Shown one piece after another: positions 34,522 through 44,792 of a stretch of 64,000 nucleotides of DNA (its first letter is position 1; each line of letters opens with the position of its first letter). This DNA is from Powellomyces hirtus (lineage: Eukaryota; Chytridiomycota; Chytridiomycetes; Spizellomycetales; Powellomycetaceae). A model generated the notes under the pieces. The model was not told the origin of the DNA and made no database searches. It worked only from the letters and a program-made list of their open reading frames with translations. The stretch spans positions 124,001 to 188,000 of the forward strand of contig JAHLKG010000028.1 of NCBI GenBank assembly GCA_025526995.1. Direction: 5' to 3'. The position numbers and the translations under genes were made by a program.

Positions 34522-35041
34522 ATGGCGTTCATGCTCTCCCTCGGCACCCTTTTCTACGTTGGTCTTTTATTCATCAACGCCATAGCCGTGTTACACGAAG
34601 AACGGTTTCTCGCGAGAAGTAAGTCGACAGAAGCACATATGAATAAGAGAACCCTTGCCGAAGATTATCGTGTGGAGCTTGGTGTGGTGAGATGGCATAT
34701 TGACAACTGCTTCTTTTCGCATTTCTTTTTGTTTGTGCAGTTGGTCTTGGCCCGTCATCATCCCAAGGCTTTGGCGACCAGTCCGCGACCGTAAAGTACA
34801 AAGTGATCAACCTTATTTCGGCTATCCGGACACTATTGCGATGTACGTCCGATGGAAATGTGTTCGCAAAAAGCAGAAATAATGCGGGGAGAAATGTTGC
34901 AGACCAAAAAGGGCCACTCTCGTGTTTGGGTTTAGAGATTTTCGACCTTTGTCTAAAATACAGGCTTTGTTTTGTTTCTTCATAGTTCCCCTCGTCGCAA
35001 TCAACATCGTCGTGATAGTATACGAGCTCATATTTGGATAA
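34522..35041 (+). CDS. YOS1: Yos1/IER3IP1-like ER-Golgi transport protein
   Basis: This small ER/Golgi membrane protein acts with Yip1/Yif1 in COPII vesicle traffic. Three exons are 34522-34618, 34741-34842 and 34986-35041. The protein starts MAFMLSLGTLFYVGLLFINAIAVLHEERFLAR; the family hallmark NAIAVL-ERFL is present. It continues IGLGPSSSQGFGDQ, VKYKVINLISAIRTLLRFPLV and ends with a second hydrophobic segment, INIVVIVYELIFG. About 84 residues, two membrane helices and the splice phases all fit. The donors are gtaagt and gtacgt. Confidence 0.95.
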
Positions 35042-37020
35042 CCAATAACAACCGCACCAACAGATTAGCTAGCTTCTCTGCTTGCGTCAACAACACGAAG
35101 AACAGACAGCACGAGGAAGCGAAGGGAGGAGAGTAGTACATCGGTACGCAGACCCTCTCCTCTACCAAGATTGCACATCGCCGATTCGGAGTGGATGTAG
35201 GGAAGCATTCTGCTGCCAAAGGGGGTGTGATCGCCTGGTTGGGGGCGGGGACGAAGTGGCACTCGAGAAGTGTATCTGCTTCAAAGCCCCGGGCGTGGGG
35301 GTGTTTAACATGCCTTTTTACTTTTTATTGCCACAACAATGATGGAATAAAGTCGGAGCTCCGCACTCATGGTCTTGTTGGTTTTTCGCTGGCATGTACG
35401 TATCAATTGGATAAGGATGTCCCGACTGAAAAGAGGAAGTCTCCTAATGAAGACCCTCACGCTAAATGCCGCATGTGCAAGACCAATGATGTTTGTCATA
35501 CCACTGGCGTGCATCTCATGGCCCCTTCTGATAAGAGGTTGAGGGGAGGAATCTATATTAGTTTGGGGAAACTCGTATGTACAAATGACGGCAAAGAGGG
35601 ACTTAGGGATGGGTGGGAGACGCCGGCGCAAGGACCTGAAATTGAGACAAGAATGCAAGGGGGAAAGCCACGACTATTTGCTCCATGTAGTATGCAAATG
35701 CACACCGGCTCTCAAACATCTCCAACGGGGTGTCCGTCCTTCCACTTTTTCAAGTAGCAACAAGGGGTTTCCATTCACGTGGGCAGAAGCCGTACTGCAG
35801 AATATCTAAAGCAAAAGTGATGTGGGTTTGCGATGTTCTCACGGGTCAATTCTGCGCATAGGGCACAAGGAAAGTACCCTTCAGCATTCTGGGGTCTTGC
35901 ATCAGTTTATGGAAGAGCGTCTGCACATCAGAGACTGAAACAAATGGGACGTGAAGCCTCAGACAGAACAGCGCAGTGGTGTCTTTACATTGGGAGGTGT
36001 GGTTCTTTCCTTCTTGTGGTTCATATCTGACGCGGAAGGAAAGAGGCCGCACATGAGATTTCCAAATGTTTGAGCAGGCCAACCCAGCGGATTGCAGCTC
36101 TTTGCATTGTGTACAGCTTCTGACTAGATGTTGCGGGGTTTGCGATGGAAGCAATAACGAACGTGGGAGCGCCACCTTTAGGAGTCTGGACACTGTAAGG
36201 TGAACCTGATGCAAACTTGCAAACTGTTCCGAGTAATGAAGCAGAGACGCCTTCCAAAGCCCGTCTTCAACCACGCAATTGTGGAGTTCCAGTCCAGATC
36301 AGCGATCGTGGTCTTGCTTCCTACACAAGAGCCCGAAACGTAATTGGACGCAATGACTGCGTTTAACCAGTGAAAGAACCTCCTGATGGCGCCGCCAGCT
36401 GCAAAAAGTTCGCGAAATGCAGCACCTTTCTTTTGATTGTCCCGCTCATGCAGAGTCAGACAGAGCAGTTGGGTAGAATGTGTTTTGACAATGCATGAAC
36501 TGCCTCAGTGCGATGCATACAAGCGGTGCTCGACGCGTGGGGTCTGCGTCTTTCTGACAGGGGACTGTAGCATAGTAGGCGTATAGGTTAGCACTGAGGA
36601 TGGAGGTGTTCTTACTCGTCAGCACTTCTACTCCTACCTTTGGTGCTAGGCGGCACCCATACGACTCGGCATGTAGTCGAACTCAACGAGAGGCCCGTTA
36701 ATGCTGATTACACCGCGTTTGAGCGAGGATTCTCGCGTGGCAGCCACAGAACAGAGAACAGTAAAATCCCCCTCGCCTTAATAATTTGAACACTGTATTT
36801 GTATCCCATTCGCAAAATCCCCGTTGCCCGTCGCCGGGCATCCTCTGTCTCATTTTTAGGTAACAAATAGATTACTGCAGTCTTTGGAGATGGAAAGGAG
36901 AACGATGGCGGTACCCTACCCGCCGACCTTTCAGAGTCTGATTAGGTTAATGTGCACCATGGCGATGTACCTCTTCTGAACCAACATCGCTATCCGCTAC
37001 AGAGAACGGTTTCATCAGAA
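35042..37020. other. Accessory-island flank, no confident gene
   Basis: Short overlapping ORFs (for example minus 36274-35846 and 36257-36021) do not resolve into a gene. The segment 36577-36693 is a dispersed repeat (separate entry). The DNA just upstream of 37028 should hold the promoter and perhaps the first exon of the NACHT-like gene. Confidence 0.4.
36577..36693. repeat. Dispersed repeat, copy 2 (similar to 3713-3830)
   Basis: See copy 1 for the shared landmarks. This copy lies about 340 bp upstream of the large NACHT-like ORF. Confidence 0.6.
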
Positions 37021-37027
37021 ATGGAAG

Positions 37028-39955
37028 GTGGCGACAAGTAAGGTCTATCTATATAATCAAACGTTGACAGTACTAGGTAAACAACGACATTCATGGTCTA
37101 ATTGTTGCCCCAACTATACTAGCACTGTCGACACTGCCAGTGCTGCTAACGAGGAGGGCGCCTCGAGGATCGCCGCTGATGTTTCCGGTCCCGATGCGGT
37201 GGCCTTATTGAAGGAAGAATACCGCACTATCTACGACAGAATTGTGGGACTGGACTCGAGTTGTATCAAACTTTCATTAGCTAAGGTCCTGGATCAGTTA
37301 TGCGTCGAGCGGAACGGTGCGCTCTATCCATGCACCGACGTGTTGCAAGACAAGTTCAGCAAAATCTCGTCGAGCAGCCGTATCCAGTTAAATCTGCACG
37401 ACCTCAGCGGTGTCGGTCTTTATACGGCTGCATGGAAGCTTGCAAACGAGTGGGCAATGGGAAAGCTATGGAATGACAAGCTAGTTGTGGTACTGCCCAT
37501 CGAACGGATGGATCTGGCAGCTGATGTCGCGTCTTCCGACCCTAGCGTAGAGAAATTACTTCGGATGTGGGGGATCTTGGTGCCCTATATCGTCGTACGC
37601 CCAAGCGACGTCATCATCATTTTCAGCGGTTTCTCTTGTCCCTTGCGTAACGGAGACGAGCGCGCGACACAAGTCTGGATCAACTACATTCTCGAAAAAT
37701 CATTTCACTATCTCGTCGTTTCGAACAGTCCTACGAAGGAACTAGCCTCCGAAATCCCTGTGACAAGTACAGTGAAGCTTTCCCTCGCTCCCCTCCACCT
37801 GCGTGTTACTCATCTCCGTAGCCGGCCGAGTTACGTTGAGTATAGCATTCCTGCAAAAACTCTGTTAGAGGAAGCTTCCAAAGCAGTGAACCAGTGCTTC
37901 TTCCACGAACGCGACAAGGGCACTATTCAGACTTACAGAGATTGGCATAAAGCCATATTAAAATTCATGCAAGGAGAGAACCTTCAGAGAGGGGACATCA
38001 AGGTAGATCACGTGTACCAGCCGCTTAAAGCAGCTGCGATGGTCGCAGAAATACGACAAGCCATTGGACGGATAGCTGTGGCAGGGGCTGAGATGGCTTC
38101 ACCATTGTCAACACCAGCGGCAGCCTGTGCGTCCCATTCGATCTCATCCTCTTGGTCCAGGTCCACCGTGGGCGCTTCTTCTCCGCTTCCTTCATTCAGC
38201 ACCCCTGCTGAGTGGTTTTGTGCAGCGCTGACAGTCGTCTCTTCCGCTTCCCAGAAGTATGCTTGTTACCGCGTGAGCAACCACTTGATCGTCCGTAACC
38301 TCTCCAATCAATATGTTGCTGTCGTCGACTGCAATCTGGAGAACCCGAATCAAGACGTCATCCCCGGACTCGTAGCGCTAGATAATCAGTTTATCGCCCT
38401 GCTCGATCGACTCATCAGAGAGCCGGGATTTCAAGAGTTCGGTACGGATGAAGTCGTAAGTACTTTGAAAAGAGTATGTAGAGAAACTCTAGCCGGAGAG
38501 AAGATGCAGAAACGCTGCAAATCGCTGTTTCAGCTGCTAGGCAAGACACTGAAGAAGAACGACCCGGAGAAGGGACGATACAAATGGTGCTTCTCGGCTG
38601 CGGCGTCTCTGTCGTACCGCTCTATTCAAGCTGACATCAACAAGCAGTATGGTGCGGAGCTGGATACCGCGACCGTGAGGCGCATTCTGAAAGGAGAAGA
38701 CACGTCCGCCGCCCACTCAAGGTTGATGCTAGGGCTGGCCGCAACTCTGTTAGGCGAGACTACTAGATATCCCGTTAGCTTTCTCTCTTTCCTTTGTTTG
38801 CTTGACCTTTCTCAGCTTGATGGGGCATTATGGAAACAAGCCTTTGCCCATGCTTCTCACGTGTCTCTCTCTGCGTCGGATTTCCGCGGCTCCATCGTGT
38901 TGGATATTGCGGCAACCTTAGGCGGCTATCAGTGCATGTCTCACGCCAACTCATTTCGGCAAGTCGATCCGTCGCGCGAGGACAAGCCCGTAGTCGGCCT
39001 ACACTGGGTCGACTTCAAGGCGCATCTCAGCATAGCACAATGGCTCAAAATTAGCGCTTCCAAAGATAAAGCCTTCAACCCGCATTTGGAAGTAGGCATT
39101 GAGAAGGAGGCGAGCAGGATCGTGTTGACTAACCTGCTCTTGGACCCAACTCACAAAAGGGTCGCTCAAGGGAACATTCACGTGTTCGATCGTATTTTCC
39201 GCCGCCTTCAAACTTTCGACTACATGCTATTCGAGTCCCCATCTTTAGCCGACGAATTTCCAACCCAATCTCATGAAATCCGAAAATACTTTGCATCGAA
39301 GCCTGATTCCGCGAGGGCCATACGTGTCGGTCTCCCAGAGGACTTCACCACACCCGGACTAAGACAGGCCGGAGATCAGTCTCTCATGTACTCCTGCTTT
39401 GGACGGCTCGTGCTGGGCTGCCAGTCTCCATTTGAGGATCACGATCGGCTTGGTGACAGAATCAAGGGGTTGCTTCGCGTACTAGAGATTGATCCAGATT
39501 TCTTTCAAGTGCATTACTTCCTCGCAAAAAGCTATTTTTGGGGCCTCAAGGATAACGAGCAGGCATTGACGCACGTAGAAACGTTTATACAAAAATGGGA
39601 GAACACGCGGGGTGGACCGCCCGCGAGCGACCAAGAAGATTTTTACTTTGTGGGTTGCTATCTTCGTATTCGGTCCCTCGCTCAATGCGCAGTCAACACT
39701 AGACGGGAAGAAGACGCGCAGCTATTGGAACGGCGCGTACAGCAGTATTTTGATAGCTATCGCGATATTGCGGATCACGATTATTGGAGAGTACGATTCT
39801 TGCGTGGGTCAGTCAACCACTTTCTCAAGAGAACCACCAAAGTCCCTGTCCAAGACGACATCCAATCGTTTCTCAACCATGTGCCACGGACGGATGGTGA
39901 CCAAGACCATTCAATCGCGCGAGTCATCTGGACGGAACTAGGATACCAGAGATAA
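37028..39955 (+). CDS. NACHT/NLR-like protein with degenerate nucleotide-binding motifs and TPR-like C-terminus
   Basis: An uninterrupted frame of 975 codons ends at 39955. The first codon is GTG and no ATG occurs before about 37457, so an upstream exon must supply the start; a join from ATG 37021 through a gtggcg donor to 37066 is possible but weak. Residues 55-115 match the stretch that precedes NACHT domains (LKEEYRTIYDRI, IKLSLAKVLDQLCVERNG). Residues 122-160 then align with a NACHT P-loop block: LSGVGLYTAAWKLANEWAMG and LWNDKLVVVLPIERM. The Walker A Lys-Ser/Thr is Leu-Tyr. The Walker B block is DVIIIFSGFSCP, lacking the Asp pair. LVVSNSPTKEL fits the sensor-1 strand where active proteins have TSRP. 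The C-terminus (about 39440-39600) reads as TPR-like (LLRVLEIDPDFFQVHYFLAKSY). Its function is unknown; it is probably a non-ATPase scaffold or accessory receptor. Confidence 0.6.
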   Translation: MATSKVYLYNQTLTVLGKQRHSWSNCCPNYTSTVDTASAANEEGASRIAADVSGPDAVALLKEEYRTIYDRIVGLDSSCIKLSLAKVLDQLCVERNGALYPCTDVLQDKFSKISSSSRIQLNLHDLSGVGLYTAAWKLANEWAMGKLWNDKLVVVLPIERMDLAADVASSDPSVEKLLRMWGILVPYIVVRPSDVIIIFSGFSCPLRNGDERATQVWINYILEKSFHYLVVSNSPTKELASEIPVTSTVKLSLAPLHLRVTHLRSRPSYVEYSIPAKTLLEEASKAVNQCFFHERDKGTIQTYRDWHKAILKFMQGENLQRGDIKVDHVYQPLKAAAMVAEIRQAIGRIAVAGAEMASPLSTPAAACASHSISSSWSRSTVGASSPLPSFSTPAEWFCAALTVVSSASQKYACYRVSNHLIVRNLSNQYVAVVDCNLENPNQDVIPGLVALDNQFIALLDRLIREPGFQEFGTDEVVSTLKRVCRETLAGEKMQKRCKSLFQLLGKTLKKNDPEKGRYKWCFSAAASLSYRSIQADINKQYGAELDTATVRRILKGEDTSAAHSRLMLGLAATLLGETTRYPVSFLSFLCLLDLSQLDGALWKQAFAHASHVSLSASDFRGSIVLDIAATLGGYQCMSHANSFRQVDPSREDKPVVGLHWVDFKAHLSIAQWLKISASKDKAFNPHLEVGIEKEASRIVLTNLLLDPTHKRVAQGNIHVFDRIFRRLQTFDYMLFESPSLADEFPTQSHEIRKYFASKPDSARAIRVGLPEDFTTPGLRQAGDQSLMYSCFGRLVLGCQSPFEDHDRLGDRIKGLLRVLEIDPDFFQVHYFLAKSYFWGLKDNEQALTHVETFIQKWENTRGGPPASDQEDFYFVGCYLRIRSLAQCAVNTRREEDAQLLERRVQQYFDSYRDIADHDYWRVRFLRGSVNHFLKRTTKVPVQDDIQSFLNHVPRTDGDQDHSIARVIWTELGYQR

Positions 39956-41645
39956 GAAACAGGGTCTCCTTTGTGACCCTCCGCGTTGACCGTCTTGGAG
40001 AACACTGCCCAGGCGAGGACCGCCAAATGTACGCCGTTTTGATTCACAGCGCCTACTGCGAGCCCCTTGAGTGCATGCTCTCGGAGTTCGATATCACTAT
40101 GGCACAGGCCCGGGTTATTTTTTTGTTACGCCGTCCCTGGTCGCGCAAAAATTCACACCTGGGATGTTCTGCAGGGGAAACGTGGGGAAGCGGTAACACT
40201 TCAAAGGCTATGAATACGGTAGCATGCCTACCAACCGCTGGATAGCGTTTCGCTCAAGCCGGCTTCCCGCTCCGACAACTCCCGCGCAGCCAACCGTTGC
40301 TGAGGCTGCTACCCAACGACAGCCTCATCAAGATCATCGACCTCATCCTGGGCAACAGACCTGACATGTACAGTGCTTTCTTGCGCTGGAAAGGCTCTCG
40401 ATGGAAAGAATTGCACCGTTTCGTGATGGCTTCATACGACGAGAGGCGTACATACTGCTGCCAAATGGAGACGACTTGTATGCCAAGGATTGTGAGTCTG
40501 ATGCGACGCCTGAGCTCCTCAGTTGAGTTCTTTCCTTTCATCTCACAGTTTTTCAATCTCCACGACGAGGCGGAGGATCGATAAGTCAAATCCCTCGCCC
40601 ATACCCAATGGCCCAATTTTATCGTTTTGAATGCCCAGATGGCGGACATAGAGCAATTAAACTCTCACAGCCCGATGTCGACCTTCATGTTTTGATCGAT
40701 CACATTATCAAAATCATCATCATCCTCGGCCATGGAAAACGATGTATCTTCAATATGAACATTGTTATTACCTCGCTATACGCATTGGAGTTTCTTCGCA
40801 CCACAGAGCTTCTGAGTGCGTCGCGTTACAAAATGACCCCCAAACCATCAATAATCATCAACAGATTGTCAAGAAATATCTCAAGGATTACGGTCGCGAC
40901 TTTATCAATGTGCATAATCGCGTCACGGAAAATGCATTCGATGTATTCGAAGCATGCTAGACAAACGTGTAGCTAGCGACGTATTCCTGAGCGACTGTAA
41001 GTAATGATCGCCAGTGGCTAAGTAGACATAGGTCATTCTTGCTTGCTTCTTTATGTTTATAATATGATGGTAACATATTGAGGGCTCGGTGAAGGGTTGG
41101 ACACAGTTTGAATCCTGACTATGGAAAAGTGCGGGCGGAGGTTCGGTGGGCTCTTCGAACCGATTGTACCTCACAGATCAGGCGCGTTTAGCGGAAGTTT
41201 GAGACAGACCCAGGAGCGGTGCGGATGCCCCAGAATTACAAAGGATTTGGAACATCACCACTACTTGAGAAAACATTAGAATGCATTAGGTGTCCCATGC
41301 CCCATACGTGTTGACTTGGGACGATGGTCGGTCGGAGAAGAAATAGTGGATCTGCATTGACACATGGATGAACTTTTCGTCATGTGTCTGGTGTTCATTT
41401 TGTATCGCCTTTCTGAGGCGGAGAGCCCTCGCGCATGGATGGGCTCCTCAATGGTGGCTTTCTGTATTTTGTATCAATCTAGAGACAATATGTACAATCG
41501 TTTGCCGGGACGAAATGGGCGGCGCGGGGCGGATGGGGGTGGAAAGTATGGACAGCATCGTCGAGAATTCTCTAAGTGTGCGGGGACGGCAAAAGTAAGG
41601 ACAATTTTGCCGTTGATAGTTGGATATATCTCGATGATGTGGGTT
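39956..41645. other. Region downstream of the NACHT-like gene; possible exon fragments only
   Basis: A plus-strand frame from about 40258 to 40584 (PNDSLIKIIDLILGNRPD, FLRWKGSRWKELHRFV) looks coding but has no start. A second short piece at 40742-40960 (QQIVKKYLKDYGRDFINVHN) may be a further exon. Neither is recognised. They may be remnants of a related accessory gene. The remainder (40990-41645) holds nothing I can identify. Confidence 0.35.
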
Positions 41646-42371
41646 TTAGTATGCCCGATCGACCGTAAATCCGTTTGTGGGCTCTACGCTCTGCATGCTG
41701 TGCAACGTAAGTTCGTTCTGCAGCAGGTAAAGAACAAGCGAGGAGTGAGTAAGTGCCAAGGGAAACCAGACGTAGGAGTAGAGACGTGAAAATGCCTGCA
41801 CCACCTCCCCTCCAGCCTCCCCCCGTATCTCCATTGTAGTTGCTTGTTTTTTTTTGTTTCTTTACCTCAAATTTCCGCTTAATCTGACCAATCTCTTTCA
41901 CGATGGAATTGATATCCTCCTGCAGCACTTGCAGCGGCGACGTATCGGCGGTCGTCTGGAGTTTAAGGTCGACAGAGTGGTCTAGCGGATGCGCCATTTT
42001 GTAGCCGGCAAACAACACTTTGGGGTTCTTGAGCAGCTCCCTGATGCGAGAGAGGCGTGTGGGTGAGCACTTTGAGGGGTTGGAAAGGCATGGAGAGCGA
42101 CATTTACATTCGCAATACGTTTCCGAGAGTATGATCTTCTTTTTCGAGATGGAATGTGGCGGCGTTGGGGATTTTGGTGTCTTTGATCTCTGTGACTCTG
42201 CGAAGGAAAAACCAAACCAAAAAGACAATATCAGCATCTGCAACGGACTTCCTGTCAAACTGTAGCAGTCTATTCCATCTCATGTCTCGCCAGCATTCTC
42301 CTACTCAATACATACTTGTCGACGCCTTCCGGCAGAAGGTATATTTCGTGGATTGCGGGTGCGTTGGACAT
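41646..42371 (-). CDS. RPB11: RNA polymerase II subunit RPB11
   Basis: This is the small alpha-like subunit that pairs with RPB3 in Pol II assembly. Exon 1 (42371-42316) reads MSNAPAIHEIYLLPEGVDK. Exon 2 starts VTEIKDTKIPNAATFHLEKE and includes DHTLGNVLR, the family signature. Exon 3 reads ELLKNPKVLFAGYKMAHPL, DLKLQTTADTSPLQVL and INSIVKEIGQIKRKFE. An intron (about 41868-41716) leads to the last exon, NELTLHSMQSVEPTNGFTVD, with the stop at 41646. About 135 residues matches the family. Donors are gtatgt, gtaaat and gtaaag. The gene is divergent from REEP-A, with only 169 bp between starts and a 21-base poly-A tract in the gap. Confidence 0.92.
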
Positions 42372-42406
42372 TGTTGTTGTGACGGGAGATAGAAAATAAA
42401 CAAAGC

Positions 42407-42428
42407 CAAAAAAAAAAAAAAAAAAAAA
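42407..42428. repeat. Poly-A tract in the RPB11/REEP divergent promoter
   Basis: About 21 uninterrupted A residues lie between the two start codons. Poly(dA:dT) tracts are typical nucleosome-depleted promoter elements in fungi, and this is the only conspicuous element in the 169-bp divergent gap. Confidence 0.7.
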
Positions 42429-42540
42429 GGAAGTCTGGCGTAAAGTGAGAAAACACGTTGCTCATCCTGTCATTTCTATTCCGCCCGCCTCTCTCGTTTT
42501 CGCACGTCGTCCTGTCAATGCAACTCACATTACAAACGTC

Positions 42541-43841
42541 ATGGCATTCATGTACTATCTATCACGAACAGTAAGGTAAACAACGGCGGCAGATTAATTC
42601 TGCGTTCTGTCTCTTCGCTGTCGTCTTCTTACTATCCCTGCACTTTCTCTCCTTTTAGCAATTTCGCCGGGTACTGGTATCCTGCCTACCTCTCTTACAA
42701 GGTGAGTGCGCGGCAGGAAAAGCACATAACTCTCAACAAGTCCCGTAGCAACTGTCCTTTCGGTTCATGGAACGGTCTCCTCTGCGATTGCTCAATGCAA
42801 TCTTCATCTCTTTCCTGTTACAGGCCGTGAAAGAACGAGACTCAAGTGCACTCGACCGGTGGCTGACGCATTGGTGAAACACAAAACTAAACGAACTCAC
42901 TTGCTCGAAAGCCCGCTTCCTAACCTCCCTCTCTATATTTCCCGATTCAGGATCGTCATGGCGCTCTTTACAGTCCTCGAAATCCCCAGTGACATCCTCC
43001 TATTCTGGTACAAATCCCACCGCCTCACCTCTGCTCTCCCACCAATCCTAACCACCCCCCCCCCCCCTTTCTCTCCTCTTAGGCTCCCCTTCTACTACGA
43101 AGTCAAAACACTAATCATCCTTTGGCTGGTCGTCCCCTACACCCACGGTTCGCGGTACCTGTACAGCACCCTCCTGCACCCCCTACTGGACCAACACGAA
43201 AGTGAGATTGACACGGCGATGGGCAAAGCCCAGTTGGCGGCGACCCAGTTGATCTTCCAATCGGGCCAGAAGGCGTTCTTGATGTTGAGGAATGCGGTCG
43301 CGCAGAGTTTGCTTTCGGTATGGGAGATAATGGGCAGAAAGTCAATGGCCCCACAACGTACCCCGTCCCCCCAGGCATTGGCTGAGATGATGCCTTGTTT
43401 TTCAATTTAACTCAGGGCCAATTCGCATTCATGTCTCAACAACAACCACAACCTCAACAACCCCACTCCTCCCGTTCCTCCTCCACACCCAAACCCTCCC
43501 GCCGCCGCTCCTCCCGCATCGTCGAGCTTGACTCAGACCACAACTCGTCCAACTCGTCCCACTCTGATTCTGACTCCAACCCCAACTCGACCGACTCGTC
43601 CTACAAACCACCCCGCTCGCTCAAAATCAAATACGCAAAACAACTACAACCACAGCGAAAGCGGATCGTCGCATCCACTACCACCACCGCCACGCGTAGG
43701 AGAAGTCGACAAGCCTCGCTCGTTAAAGTTAAGAATCTGAGAAACTCGGAAGTGGGAGAAAGTAGAGAGAGTTCGAGTGCGGGCGAAGGAGCGTCTTCCG
43801 AGGGTGGAGCAAGAAGAGGACGACCGAAGCGAGGGGAATGA
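42541..43841 (+). CDS. REEP/Yop1 (TB2/DP1/HVA22) family ER-shaping protein, paralog A
   Basis: This is a predicted reticulon-like hairpin protein that curves ER tubules. The start at 42541 gives MAFMYYLSRTV; splicing at gtaaac to cttttag yields SNFAGYWYPAYLSYK. Further exons read VKERDSSALDRWLTHWIVMA, FTVLEIPSDILLFW and LPFYYEVKTLIILWLVVPY. GSRYLYSTLLHPLLDQHE completes the TB2/DP1 core. The family landmarks (YPAY-SYKA, WL-YW and PFYYE-K) are present. The intron before LPFYY has a 14-base poly-C run as its pyrimidine tract. The tail (43424-43841) is Ser/Asp-rich with basic clusters and ends in ARRGRPKRGE, an AT-hook-like string that is unexpected in an ER protein. It converges on paralog B. 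Confidence 0.88.
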
Positions 43842-44792
43842 AGTTGTGATGAGAGAAGCGGCGCGGGGGGAGGGTGAAAGGCTGCAGCTGCACTCACGCA
43901 CACACATATGTATATATACACACACTCACAAACACACATACGCCAAAAACGTTCAGTACCTTGCCCCTCGCCACCTTCCCGCTCGCCACGCCGCCTTACC
44001 AATCTCACACGGACTTGCAGCGAAAGCCAAATGGCACAAGGTCAAGAACAAAAGTCATTATGCGAACCCCTTTTGCGCTCCCCGCGCCCACACACTCCAC
44101 GCACTCAGCCAGCACAAACCCTCTGCACACAACCCAGCCACCCCCCCCCCCCCCCCCCCCCATGTCTCTTCCATCGCTCCCCCACTTTTGGCCCACGCAA
44201 TCAACTACCGCCGGGACTCCCTTTACTGGGCTTGAATGAAAACTATTTCCTATATCTCCTATTACGTACTCTTGTCTGTGAACGGTGCTCCTCGCATGAC
44301 TGACATGATAAGGGATGACCATGCATACGTAACACCCTACCACACTACCACACTACCACTACTGGGGGGCATTTGCATTCTTATTGATTTGTTGTTGTTT
44401 GTTTATGCACCCAATTGCATCCATCATACAACGCGCCACCCGAATACAACACCACATTTTGAGTGTATATCATTTTTCTTTTGTAGCCGTTTGGGAAATG
44501 TATGTTCTCTATTTCTTTTCTTCTTCTGCCAAAAAAAAAGAACTCGACGGAAAAAAAAAACCAATACGGAATATGAATCACGATCCTCACGGCTTCGATG
44601 AATATGTAACTTGTGTGATGTTATGTACAAACGGATGGGTGGTGCTGATAAATGATACTGATAGATTGGGGGGGGGGGGGGACCAAGGGCGCAGGTCCTA
44701 TGTGAGTCTGTCAGGCATGGCTCGTAGATGCAAGTAAATGGGTGCCTTGTGCGATATGAATATGGTTTTCCTCGTTTCGGCTGTCGAGGTGT
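43842..44792. other. Convergent intergenic region with homopolymer tracts
   Basis: This stretch holds 3' flanks of the two REEP genes. It has a CA-rich stretch (43890-43940), a C run of about 20 at 44142-44161 and a G run of about 12 near 44670. No gene is seen. Confidence 0.6.

Noticed and set aside
41140..41175. The minus-strand string ggttcgaa near 41158, resembling a tRNA box B.
   Set aside because: The flanks do not pair into a T-stem and no anticodon arm is present.
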